DNA of 64,000 nucleotides from an uncultured Bacteroidota bacterium (GTDB lineage Bacteria; Bacteroidota; Bacteroidia; AKYH767-A; OLB10): NCBI GenBank assembly GCA_900696575.1, contig CAADHD010000004.1, positions 1 to 64,000 of the forward strand, read 5' to 3'. Shown piece by piece: positions 1 to 8,196 of this stretch (position 1 is its first letter; each line of letters starts with the position of its first letter). The notes under the pieces were generated by a model. It saw only the letters and a program-made list of their open reading frames with translations, ran no database searches and was not told where the DNA came from. The position numbers and the translations under genes were made by a program.

Positions 1-2
1 AC

Positions 3-332
3 AACCTTTGCGGATCGAGCGGATTACGTACATTGTACTATGTACCGGGCTGCCGCTTAGCCGAAGAAGATGCAGCCGGCATCAGTTCGCTGACAGTATA
101 TCCGAACCCAGCGCATACACAGGCAACAGTAGCCTTTAAAGCAGCAGAGCAAGGAAGCTATATGCTCATTATGACCGATGTAACAGGCCGCACGGTACGC
201 AGCATGGTAACAACAGCACAGGCAGGCGTACATCAGACGGATATAAACCTGAACGACCTTGCCAAAGGCATGTACCTCATTGAGCTTCGCTCCAATTCAG
301 GAACAGAAGTTCAGAAGTTGATTGTAGAGTAA
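3..332 (+). CDS. C-terminal end of a secreted T9SS cargo protein (partial)
   Basis: The reading frame is open from the first bases, so the gene starts upstream of the window. The last ~80 residues form a type A T9SS sorting domain: a VYPNP motif, a DVTGR turn, a KGMYLIEL strand and a final KLIVE. Just before it lies a CGSSGLR stretch followed by a Cys, matching the end of the last PKD-like repeat in the next gene (CGTSAYR, then SCRE). I infer that the two genes are tandem paralogues: large secreted proteins exported across the outer membrane by T9SS and anchored at the surface. The rest of the domain structure is outside the window. Confidence 0.85.
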   Translation, partial: NLCGSSGLRTLYYVPGCRLAEEDAAGISSLTVYPNPAHTQATVAFKAAEQGSYMLIMTDVTGRTVRSMVTTAQAGVHQTDINLNDLAKGMYLIELRSNSGTEVQKLIVE

Positions 333-353
333 ACGCTCTTCAATAACTGAGAC

Positions 354-406
354 AAAACCCTCTCCTCTCGTCAAATATTTGACGAGAGGAGAGGGTTTTT
401 GTTTTG
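354..406 (+). terminator. Very strong intrinsic terminator after the partial T9SS gene
   Basis: A perfect inverted repeat of about 22 bp pairs 354-375 (AAAACCCTCTCCTCTCG...) with 379-400 across a tiny loop and runs into a T tract. It follows the stop codon by ~20 nt. Its A and T flanks suggest it could work in both directions, but no minus-strand gene faces it. Confidence 0.9.
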
Positions 407-543
407 TAAAATGTCAAACTGACAAAAGAGGGCTGTGTTTTCACCCAAAAAACCGGATGATTTGCTTTTTAGAAACATACATTGCCTTGAGCGATATACA
501 AGCCGCATATTTTTTTAAATAAAAAATCTAAAAAAGCAACAAT

Positions 544-3500
544 ATGAGCAATAAGTTACAATTCAGGATCGTGTGCATGGGAATACTCATTCTCTTGTTC
601 ATCAAAGGGGAGTTATCAGCACAGACAACGCAAACATTTACAAGCAGTGGTACATTTACCGTTCCTGCCGGTGTAACCTCCGTTCAGGTGGAAGCCTGGG
701 GCGGAGGAGGAGCCGGTGGAGGAGTGAATGCCTCCTTTTTAGCTACAAGAGCAGGCGGAGGAGGAGCCGGTGGAGCGTATGTAAATAACACAGCCGTAAC
801 AGTAACTCCCGGAGCAAATATAACGGTAACTGTAGGAGCCGGAGGTACCGGTGTTTCTGCTGCCAATGGCGGTAATGGTGGAACTTCATCATTCGGTTCA
901 TTAGTAACAGCTAATGGCGGTGCAGGAGGAAAGGTTGGAAACAGCTCAACTCCTAATGGAGCAGGCGGTGCAGTAACAACCGGAACTTTTAACGGTGGAT
1001 CAGGTGCTGCTGCTGCAAGCGGAAATTCAGGCGGTGGAGGTGGTGGCGCTGGTTCAACCGGAAACGGAGGCAATGCTTCAGGTACTACAGGAGGTGCAGC
1101 CGGTGCCGGTGGCGGTGGTGCAGGAGCGGCCGGACGAACAAATAACGGTGATGGAAATGATGCTACAGCGCTTTCAGGTGGTGGTGGCGGTGGACGCAGT
1201 TCCAATAGTACCAACAGATCGGGTGGAGATGGTTTCAGAGGCCAGGTTAGGGTAACATGGACTTGTCCGGGGTATTCGCTTACTTCAACCAACGGAGTAT
1301 CGCCTATTTGTAATTCGGCAGCAACATCACTGATAACACTAACAGGAGATGCAGCTGATTTGCCAGTTGGTACATACACAGTAACCTACAACAGAAGTTT
1401 ACCCTCAGCAACAGGGTTAACGGCAACCATGACAGTTGCTACTGCAGGTACCGGTACATTTACGGCAACCGGTCTTACCACGGCAGGGTCATCAATCATT
1501 ACTATAACAAATCTCTCTTCCGGAGCAACAGGCGGTGTGTGCAGCAGTACTATTTCTGCTAACAATACCAAAGAAATTACAGTAACAAGCGTTCCGTCAG
1601 TACCCGGAGTTATTACCGGCCCTGCTACAGTTTGTCAAAACGGAACATTCAGTTACAATATAGCTTCCGTATCAGGAGCAGAAAGCTATACATGGTCAGT
1701 ACCGGCAGGATGGAGCATTAATTCCGGGCAGGGAACGAATGCAATTACAGTTATAGCAGGAAATTTCGGACAGGATGGAAGTATTTCCGTAATAGCTTCT
1801 AACTTTTGCGGAGCAAGCGCCAATCCTTCTTCCCCTGTGCTTTCTGAAGCCATTAATCCGGTAATTTCAACTCATAACACCGGTTATACATCTTCCTCTA
1901 CAAAGACCAGTGGTGATATCAATTGCAACTCAGGAACTTTAAGAGGGTATGCAAAATTTCCGCTTTCTGATTTAAACCTTGAGGGGATTACGGTAACAGG
2001 GGTTACCCTTACTGTAGTAAATAACGGCAGCATTACACCAAGTTCTGCAATCAACGACATTCGGGGTTTAGCTAACAATGATCCTGTATCAACCGGAGCA
2101 TCTGCTCTGTACAGCGCCATTGGCTCAGGCACAGTTTATAATTCTTCAACATGGAGCAATACCGGAACGCTTAACCTTGCTTTTAATGCAGCCGGGATTT
2201 CAGATGTTCAAAACCGGATTTCAAGCCCGGCCTATCTGGCGGTTGGCTTTTTGAGAAACGGATCAGCTACCTATATTTTTCACGGAATGAATGGTGGAGC
2301 CAATGCCCCTAAACTGCAGGTAAATTATACGCTTCCCCGGTTTTTGAGTGTTAGTGTTGAACAGAATCCTTCAGCCAATGCCGGACCGGATGCCAGCGCC
2401 TGCATTACAGGGTATGAACTGAATGGCGTTATAGGCGGCAGCGCAACAGGTGTTGTATGGACAACGGCAGGCGATGGAACCTTTGATAATGCCGGTTTAC
2501 TTAATGCAGAATATACAGCCGGAACTAACGATCTGTTAAACGGCAGTGTTACTTTAACAATGACAACAACCGGTTCGGCATCATGCGCAGCCGTTTCTGA
2601 TAACGTAGTGCTGAATGTATTCGGAGCCGCGCCTGCATCGCCAACGGTAAATACTGCGCCAGCTTCTGTATGTCCTCCTGTTACCGGTGTTGCACTTGCG
2701 GTAAATGCAGTAGCGAATGCAGAAAGCTATTCATGGGTTTCCAATTCGGGATCTGCAATCACATTTACCGGCCCCACCAACAGCACAACTACAACAGTAG
2801 ATCTGGCGGTTACAGCCAACTCTACCTATTCTGTTCATGTATATGCAATGAATGCATGCGGATCAAGCGCCTATACAGGGATAGGCATCAGAAGGTCGGT
2901 TTCAACACCTTCGGCAATCAGCGGAGCACTAATAGCCTGTGATAATAGTAATGAGAACTATTCGGTTAATCCGGTAGGCGGAGCCGAAACCTATACTTGG
3001 TCAGGTCCGGCAGGAGCATTGATTAACGGACAGCCTACGCCCCAAACCATAGCCGACCCGTTTGCAACCATCACTTTCCCGTCAGGTTATGGAACCGGAA
3101 CAGTTTCGGTAACTGCCAATGTAGCCTGTTTTGTAAGTCCGGCCAGAAGTTTAACCGTGAAGAGTACCCCGTCAGCGCCTGTAAACCTCTTTGGTGTAAA
3201 TAAAATTTGTCCGGGTAGTACATATACCTACAATGTTCCAGCGGTATCTGGTGCAGTTTCGTACAACTGGACAGTACCTGCAGGAGTAGTGATATCCGAT
3301 CCGGCATCACCGCCTTATGGAAGCACTACAGAAATCACCTTTCCGGCAGGATATAATTTAACAGGTACGGCAGGAAACATTTGTGTTACCGCGGTAAGTC
3401 AATGTGCAACCGAGAGTGCCCCTCGTTGCAGAAGTATAGTAAGCGTAGTACCGGTAATCACCACTGCTATTACCGCCAATCCATCAGCAACGGGATTGTG

Positions 3501-4266
3501 TAATACCACAGCCAATTTTTCGGTAGCAGCCAATGCCAATGCCGATGAGTTTATATGGACATTGCCTTCGGGAGTAACATTTAACACAGCATCCAATCTG
3601 AATGCTGTAGGAGTACAGATACCGGCAGGATTTACCGGAGGAACAATTCAGGTAACGGCAAAAAATGCAACATGTCCGTTAACCGGAAATGTAAGAACAT
3701 TAAACATTTCAGGTACTCCGCAAACACCGGGAGCTATTACTGCATTTCCGGGAGCTATTTGCTATAACAGCCCGGCTATGTTCAGTATTAATGCCGTAAA
3801 CGGTGCGACCTCATACCAATGGAATGTAACCGGAACAGGCAATACCATTTCGGGTCAGTCGAACACTCCGCCATTTCCTTTTATAGATGTAAACTGGGGT
3901 AATGGTAACGGAGTAGTTCAGGTGCGTGCGGTTAACAGTTGCGGAACGAGCGCCTACAGAATGTTAGCGGTTAATCCTTCGTGCCGGGAAATAGCGGAGT
4001 CTGTAGCTGCGCCAGAGAACATTTCTGTTTTCCCGAATCCTTCAAGCGGAATTTTCAATCTTGTTTTTGAAGGTAAACCGGATGAGCTACAAGTATTACA
4101 GATTGCCGATCTTTCAGGAAGAATCATTTTCACACATCAGTTCAGCAACCTGAATGATGGCATTAATAGTTTTGAAGTAGTGTTGCCGGCAACAGCCAAA
4201 GGTTTATTTATTGCCGAATTGCGTTCCCTGTCCAAATCGGAAAGAATCAAATTGATGGTAGAGTAA
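544..4266 (+). CDS. Large secreted glycine-rich / PKD-like repeat protein with T9SS sorting domain
   Basis: A 1240-aa protein with a signal peptide (hydrophobic core ~8-24, cleavage after LSAQ). Residues ~28-235 form a glycine-rich domain opening with a beta segment (TFTVPAGVTSVQVEAWGGGG), a layout known from bacterial Gly-rich surface domains. Several PKD-like/Ig-like repeats follow, each with a 'YTWSVPAGW'-type strand and a paired 'CG' near its end. Around residues 440-600 lies a DNRLRE-like beta-sandwich segment ending in PKLQVNYT. The last ~80 residues are a T9SS type A sorting domain (VFPNPSSG ... IKLMVE). Probably a cell-surface adhesin or structural protein. No catalytic motif was seen. 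It has its own terminator and looks monocistronic. Confidence 0.85.
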   Translation: MSNKLQFRIVCMGILILLFIKGELSAQTTQTFTSSGTFTVPAGVTSVQVEAWGGGGAGGGVNASFLATRAGGGGAGGAYVNNTAVTVTPGANITVTVGAGGTGVSAANGGNGGTSSFGSLVTANGGAGGKVGNSSTPNGAGGAVTTGTFNGGSGAAAASGNSGGGGGGAGSTGNGGNASGTTGGAAGAGGGGAGAAGRTNNGDGNDATALSGGGGGGRSSNSTNRSGGDGFRGQVRVTWTCPGYSLTSTNGVSPICNSAATSLITLTGDAADLPVGTYTVTYNRSLPSATGLTATMTVATAGTGTFTATGLTTAGSSIITITNLSSGATGGVCSSTISANNTKEITVTSVPSVPGVITGPATVCQNGTFSYNIASVSGAESYTWSVPAGWSINSGQGTNAITVIAGNFGQDGSISVIASNFCGASANPSSPVLSEAINPVISTHNTGYTSSSTKTSGDINCNSGTLRGYAKFPLSDLNLEGITVTGVTLTVVNNGSITPSSAINDIRGLANNDPVSTGASALYSAIGSGTVYNSSTWSNTGTLNLAFNAAGISDVQNRISSPAYLAVGFLRNGSATYIFHGMNGGANAPKLQVNYTLPRFLSVSVEQNPSANAGPDASACITGYELNGVIGGSATGVVWTTAGDGTFDNAGLLNAEYTAGTNDLLNGSVTLTMTTTGSASCAAVSDNVVLNVFGAAPASPTVNTAPASVCPPVTGVALAVNAVANAESYSWVSNSGSAITFTGPTNSTTTTVDLAVTANSTYSVHVYAMNACGSSAYTGIGIRRSVSTPSAISGALIACDNSNENYSVNPVGGAETYTWSGPAGALINGQPTPQTIADPFATITFPSGYGTGTVSVTANVACFVSPARSLTVKSTPSAPVNLFGVNKICPGSTYTYNVPAVSGAVSYNWTVPAGVVISDPASPPYGSTTEITFPAGYNLTGTAGNICVTAVSQCATESAPRCRSIVSVVPVITTAITANPSATGLCNTTANFSVAANANADEFIWTLPSGVTFNTASNLNAVGVQIPAGFTGGTIQVTAKNATCPLTGNVRTLNISGTPQTPGAITAFPGAICYNSPAMFSINAVNGATSYQWNVTGTGNTISGQSNTPPFPFIDVNWGNGNGVVQVRAVNSCGTSAYRMLAVNPSCREIAESVAAPENISVFPNPSSGIFNLVFEGKPDELQVLQIADLSGRIIFTHQFSNLNDGINSFEVVLPATAKGLFIAELRSLSKSERIKLMVE

Positions 4267-4298
4267 TTATCATCAGGTTGATTTTTTCTATTGCTTTT

Positions 4299-4328
4299 CC
4301 CCGGGAAAACTCTCCCGGGGATTTTTTT
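4299..4328 (+). terminator. Intrinsic terminator of the glycine-rich/PKD gene
   Basis: An 8-bp stem CCCCGGGA/TCCCGGGG (4299-4306 with 4313-4320) is followed by seven T residues. It lies 33 nt after the stop codon and abuts the end of the convergent gene. Confidence 0.85.
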
Positions 4329-4923
4329 ATGGCTTAACCAATACTATTTTCTTTATGAGTGCTGTGCCATCAGGATATCGCAGCCGGCAGAAAAAAATTC
4401 CTGCCGCATATTGGCGCAGATCCAGTTCAACAACGTTTTGATCGGTGATATGCGCAGAGGTCTTATTTCCGTTATAAAGCAATTCTGCAACTATTTTTTC
4501 CCGTTTTGTATTTTCAAAATACAGGCTGCATCTTTCTATACATGGGTTGGGAAAAATCAATGTTCCGTCTGCATACGGTTTGGTAAAGTAAACGGAAATA
4601 ACCGGTGAATAACCTAATTGTTTCATGTCAAGCCTGTAAAAATTTTTTCGGTTGGGAAGCGGTTCTGGATCAGTAAAAGTAAAGGGCACATCAAAGTCAG
4701 GATTGCCGCAAATGCCTTCAATATCGCCAATTACGGAAAAGCTGAGAGAGTCATCACTTCGCTCAATGTTTATTCCATTGCAGGAAAAACCTCCGCGCAT
4801 GGTGAATGAAATCAATACTCCGTCATTGAAGGAAGCTGCTGCATAAGCAATCAACGGATTCTGCGCTTTGCCATTTTGAAAAATTAGCAGCGTAGCTAAG
4901 CAGAGTAAAATTGCACGAATCAT
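4327..4923 (-). CDS. Small secreted protein with T9SS sorting domain
   Basis: A 198-aa protein with an N-terminal signal peptide (MIRAILLCLATLLIFQNGKAQ). Residues ~50-110 contain the 'IERSDDSLSF' and 'FYRLDMKQLG' segments seen just before sorting domains in many Bacteroidota secreted proteins, an Ig/fibronectin-like fold. The remainder is a T9SS type A domain (IFPNP ... LDLRQYAAGIFFCRL). There is no separate catalytic region, so the protein is little more than one beta domain plus the export signal. It starts two bases after the CPBP protease gene stops, so the two are probably cotranscribed. Function is unknown. Confidence 0.8.
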   Translation of the reverse strand: MIRAILLCLATLLIFQNGKAQNPLIAYAAASFNDGVLISFTMRGGFSCNGINIERSDDSLSFSVIGDIEGICGNPDFDVPFTFTDPEPLPNRKNFYRLDMKQLGYSPVISVYFTKPYADGTLIFPNPCIERCSLYFENTKREKIVAELLYNGNKTSAHITDQNVVELDLRQYAAGIFFCRLRYPDGTALIKKIVLVKP

Positions 4924-4925
4924 GA

Positions 4926-5906
4926 TTACGGAATGCTGTCTCTGTTAACGGAAGTTTCTTTAAGGTTATTATTTGTTATTCGTGTTCTCAGCGAATACAA
5001 ATGCATCATCAGCAGGGTAACAAACAAAGCCGACAACAAGACCAGCATGTTTCCGCCCTCTTCAACACCCAATTGATCAGGATTAAATCCTTCCTGATGA
5101 TTAAAAACATACCATGCAGAAATTACGGCAGCAGCATTGTTGAAGAAGTGTACAATAACCGGCAGCCACATACTTCCGCTCCAGTGAAGCATATAACCGA
5201 AACAAACGCCCAGCATCATGCGCGGTACAAAACCGAAGAACTGAACATGAATAGCGCTGAAAACAGCAGCCGAAATCCATATACCGGCATGGGCATTACG
5301 GAACCATTCTGTAAGAATACGCTGAACTACTCCGCGGAATAATAATTCTTCTCCCATAGCAGGCAATACGGCAATCACCAGCAGGTTTATCAATACATCC
5401 TGCACAGCCGTTACATTCACAAACGCTTTGGTAATGCGCTCTGCTTCCTGCTCGCTGCTGCGCATCCAGGTTTCAACCGGGGCTAAAAATTCAGGAAATG
5501 ACAAATGGCTGTTCCACTCAACCATTATATTAATTAATGGTACACCGGTAATCATGATCAGCAATACCGTGATTAATTGCAAAAAGCGGAAACGTCCGTT
5601 CAGCTTGAGATATTCAGTTATTTTTTTTCCGAAAAGAAAAGCGGCCACCAGGGAGGTAATAATGAAGGTGCCCAGTCCTGCGCCCAAAGCCTGAACCAGC
5701 TTCATGGCTTTAATGGAATCCGAATTTTCTAAATTGCGGAAAGCAAGGGGATCAAAAAAATTGATTCCGAAAAAAACATTTGCCAGCAATCCGCCTGCAA
5801 AAGAAAAAAGCATAGTAAAAATTAACGCCAATCCGGCTACTACAATCAGTTTTCGCCAGGGAGGCAATGAAGCAAGCACAGGCCCTTCCATTCCGTAATT
5901 TTGCAA
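4926..5906 (-). CDS. CPBP family intramembrane glutamic endopeptidase
   Basis: A multi-spanning membrane protein of 326 aa with the signature motifs of the CPBP (CAAX protease/bacteriocin-processing, Rce1-like) family: EELLFRG at ~186-192, a His in the next conserved helix (AIHVQFFG, H220) and HFFNN at 253-257. These residues form the intramembrane glutamate-protease active site. At least seven hydrophobic segments are visible. Family members cleave within or next to membrane helices, but the substrate is unknown here. The start may be at 5906 or at an internal Met (5891). The second would leave the divergent dusB promoter outside the coding region. It leads a two-gene operon with the small T9SS cargo gene. 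Confidence 0.88.
   Translation of the reverse strand: MQNYGMEGPVLASLPPWRKLIVVAGLALIFTMLFSFAGGLLANVFFGINFFDPLAFRNLENSDSIKAMKLVQALGAGLGTFIITSLVAAFLFGKKITEYLKLNGRFRFLQLITVLLIMITGVPLINIMVEWNSHLSFPEFLAPVETWMRSSEQEAERITKAFVNVTAVQDVLINLLVIAVLPAMGEELLFRGVVQRILTEWFRNAHAGIWISAAVFSAIHVQFFGFVPRMMLGVCFGYMLHWSGSMWLPVIVHFFNNAAAVISAWYVFNHQEGFNPDQLGVEEGGNMLVLLSALFVTLLMMHLYSLRTRITNNNLKETSVNRDSIP
5896..5903 (+). promoter_or_regulatory. Bacteroidota -7 promoter box TAATTTTG upstream of dusB
   Basis: TAATTTTG matches TAnnTTTG exactly and lies 32 nt before the dusB ATG. It overlaps the first codons of the divergent CPBP gene if that gene starts at 5906. No clear -33 TTTG was found. Confidence 0.6.
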
Positions 5907-5935
5907 CGAAGTTAGGAACTACAGCGCTAATCATC

Positions 5936-6919
5936 ATGATTCGTATCGGCAACCTTGAATTGGGAGGCTTCCCATTGCTGCTTGCTCCCATGGAGGATGT
6001 AAGCGATCCGCCTTTCCGTATGGTATGCAAGCAAAAGGGCGCTGATCTGATGTACACTGAGTTTATTTCATCCGAAGGATTGATACGCCATGCCGCCAAA
6101 AGCAAAAAGAAACTTGACATTTTTGAATACGAACGCCCCATCGGCATTCAGATTTTCGGAAGTGAAAAAGATTCCATGCGGCAGGCAGCTGTCATGGCAG
6201 CAGAGGCCAATCCAGATTTGATTGATATTAACTACGGTTGCCCGGTTAAAAATGTAGCCTGCAAAGGAGCCGGGGCCGCTTTGCTTCAGGATGTTCCCAA
6301 AATGGTAAGTATTACCAAATCCATTGTTGATGCTGTGCAAATTCCGGTTACTGTAAAAACCCGGTTGGGATGGGACGATAAGTCGAAGAATATTATTGAT
6401 GTAGCCGAACGTTTGCAGGACATCGGAATACAGGCGATTACCATTCATGGCCGTACGCGTTCACAGATGTATAAGGGCGCTGCCGACTGGAACCTGATTG
6501 CTGAAGTAAAAAACAATCAGCGTATGAAAATACCGGTTTTCGGAAACGGAGATATTGATACTCCGCAAAAAGCAATGGATTATCGTAATCGTTTCGGAGT
6601 GGACGGTATTATGATTGGTCGTGCGGCCATCGGCAATCCATGGATTTTCAAAAACATCAAACATTTTTTCAGCACCGGCTCATTACTCCCCGACATTTCA
6701 TTGGCCGAACGGGCAGAGGTATGCCGTCAGCATCTTGATTTTTCAATACGATGGAAAGGAGAGAAACTCGGCATTCTCGAAATGCGAAGGCATTATGCCA
6801 ATTACTTTAAAGGAGTTCCTCATGTTAAAGAATTGCGAATGAAACTTGTTACCGAATATGCTTATCAGGCAATTATTCAATTGCTCGATGAGGCAGCAGG
6901 CCTGCCGGTTATTGCCTGA
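5936..6919 (+). CDS. dusB: tRNA-dihydrouridine synthase DusB
   Basis: A 327-aa flavoenzyme that reduces uridines in the tRNA D-loop using FMN and NAD(P)H. Family signatures in order: LAPMEDVSDPPFR near the N-terminus (FMN site), DINYGCPVKNV with the catalytic Cys, VTVKTRLGWDD, TIHGRTRSQMYKG, FGNGDID and GIMIGRAAIGNPW (phosphate binding). The ATG at 5936 was chosen because the conserved MIRIGNLELG begins there and a TAATTTTG box lies just upstream; an in-frame extension to 5867 would run through the promoter. It is divergent from the CPBP gene and followed by hpd, which has its own promoter box. Confidence 0.95.
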   Translation: MIRIGNLELGGFPLLLAPMEDVSDPPFRMVCKQKGADLMYTEFISSEGLIRHAAKSKKKLDIFEYERPIGIQIFGSEKDSMRQAAVMAAEANPDLIDINYGCPVKNVACKGAGAALLQDVPKMVSITKSIVDAVQIPVTVKTRLGWDDKSKNIIDVAERLQDIGIQAITIHGRTRSQMYKGAADWNLIAEVKNNQRMKIPVFGNGDIDTPQKAMDYRNRFGVDGIMIGRAAIGNPWIFKNIKHFFSTGSLLPDISLAERAEVCRQHLDFSIRWKGEKLGILEMRRHYANYFKGVPHVKELRMKLVTEYAYQAIIQLLDEAAGLPVIA

Positions 6920-6967
6920 TGTAATACCAGGCTGACCAACATCAGACTTCACTTCGGCAGTTTTGAA

Positions 6968-6975
6968 TAATTTTG
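6968..6975 (+). promoter_or_regulatory. -7 promoter box TAATTTTG upstream of hpd
   Basis: An exact TAnnTTTG match 21 nt before the ATG at 6997. It supports separate transcription of hpd and that start codon. Confidence 0.65.
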
Positions 6976-6996
6976 TGTTCCCAAAAAAGAATTAAC

Positions 6997-8127
6997 ATGG
7001 AAGTATCAGCAAAATCTGAAATTAAAAACAAGACACAGGAAGATTTTCTTCCTATCAATGGTACCGATCATATTGAGTTTTACTGCGGCAATGCCAAGCA
7101 AAGTGCCTATTACTATCAATCGGCATGGGGATATGAGTTGGTGGCGTATGCCGGTCCCGAAACCGGAGTGCGCGACCGCGCATCGTATGTGCTTCAGCAA
7201 AATAAAATCAGATTGGTACTTACGTCTGCTTTGCATCCTGAGCATGAAATTTCTAAACATCATCTGCAGCATGGCGATGGCGTTAAGGTTTTAGCCTTAT
7301 GGGTGGATGATGCCCGGAAATCTTTTGACGAAACCGTTAAACGTGGCGCTGTGCCTGTTATGGAACCGCAGATTTTGAATGATCAGGATGGCGAAGCAGT
7401 AATTGCCGCCATACAAACGTATGGGCAAACCATTCACAAATTTGTGGAAAGAAAAAATTACCGCGGACCATTTTTACCGGGTTTCCAGATGCGTAAGAGT
7501 TCAGTACCAGTTAAGCCTGTCGGTTTGCAATATGTAGATCATTGTGTAGGCAATGTGGAACTCGGACAGATGAACCGCTGGGTAAAATTTTACGAGGATG
7601 TAATGGGCTTCAAATTGTTGCTCACTTTTGATGATAAAGACATCTCGACTGAATATTCTGCCTTGATGAGTAAAGTGGTCTCTAACGGAAGCGGCTATAT
7701 TAAATTTCCTATCAATGAACCGGCAGCCGGAAGAAAAAAATCGCAGATTGAAGAGTACATAGAATTTTACAAAGGAGCCGGATGCCAGCATATTGCCGTA
7801 TTAACACATGACATCATCAGCACGGTAAGCGAACTTCGCGCACGCGGGGTGGAGTTTCTTTATGTGCCTGACAATTACTACGATGATGTCTGGCAGCGTG
7901 TCGGTAAAATCAATGAAGATATGGAAGCCATCCGCAAACTGAACATCCTGGTTGACCGCGATGACGAAGGTTACCTTCTTCAGTTATTTACCAAACCGGT
8001 ACAAGACCGCCCAACCGTTTTTTATGAAATCATTCAGCGCTGCGGAGCAAAAAGCTTCGGCAAAGGAAATTTTAAAGCATTGTTCGAATCTATTGAACGC
8101 GAACAGGAGTTGAGAGGTAATTTATAA
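6997..8127 (+). CDS. hpd: 4-hydroxyphenylpyruvate dioxygenase
   Basis: A 376-aa non-haem Fe(II) dioxygenase that turns 4-hydroxyphenylpyruvate into homogentisate in tyrosine breakdown. Two glyoxalase-like halves are visible. The metal triad is present: H182 (YVDHCVGNV), H265 (GCQHIAVLT) and E344 (TVFYEIIQR). The C-terminal FGKGNFKALFESIEREQ is typical of the family. The ATG at 6997 is preferred over an in-frame extension at 6973 because a TAATTTTG promoter box lies between the two. Homogentisate dioxygenase is not in the window. The gene ends at a bidirectional-looking terminator. Confidence 0.97.
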   Translation: MEVSAKSEIKNKTQEDFLPINGTDHIEFYCGNAKQSAYYYQSAWGYELVAYAGPETGVRDRASYVLQQNKIRLVLTSALHPEHEISKHHLQHGDGVKVLALWVDDARKSFDETVKRGAVPVMEPQILNDQDGEAVIAAIQTYGQTIHKFVERKNYRGPFLPGFQMRKSSVPVKPVGLQYVDHCVGNVELGQMNRWVKFYEDVMGFKLLLTFDDKDISTEYSALMSKVVSNGSGYIKFPINEPAAGRKKSQIEEYIEFYKGAGCQHIAVLTHDIISTVSELRARGVEFLYVPDNYYDDVWQRVGKINEDMEAIRKLNILVDRDDEGYLLQLFTKPVQDRPTVFYEIIQRCGAKSFGKGNFKALFESIEREQELRGNL

Positions 8128-8146
8128 CCTCCTCAGTCCAAAAAAT

Positions 8147-8176
8147 AAAAGCGGAGTGAATTGCTCCGCTTTTTTA
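8147..8176 (+). terminator. Terminator between convergent hpd and the PAD-like gene
   Basis: The stem AAAAGCGGAG/CTCCGCTTTT (8147-8156 with 8164-8173) has A and T flanks on both sides, so it can serve both convergent genes. Confidence 0.85.
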
Positions 8177-8196
8177 TTTGTTAAATCAAATGCTGT

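Noticed and set aside
600-1240. Tandem-repeat or CRISPR-like periodicity
   Set aside because: The repetition comes from glycine codons in one frame; there are no regular direct repeats with unique spacers.
684-1379. A 231-aa Pro-rich frame on the minus strand
   Set aside because: It is the exact antisense of the glycine-rich coding region (GGN codons read back as Pro/Ala), with no promoter or ribosome-binding support.
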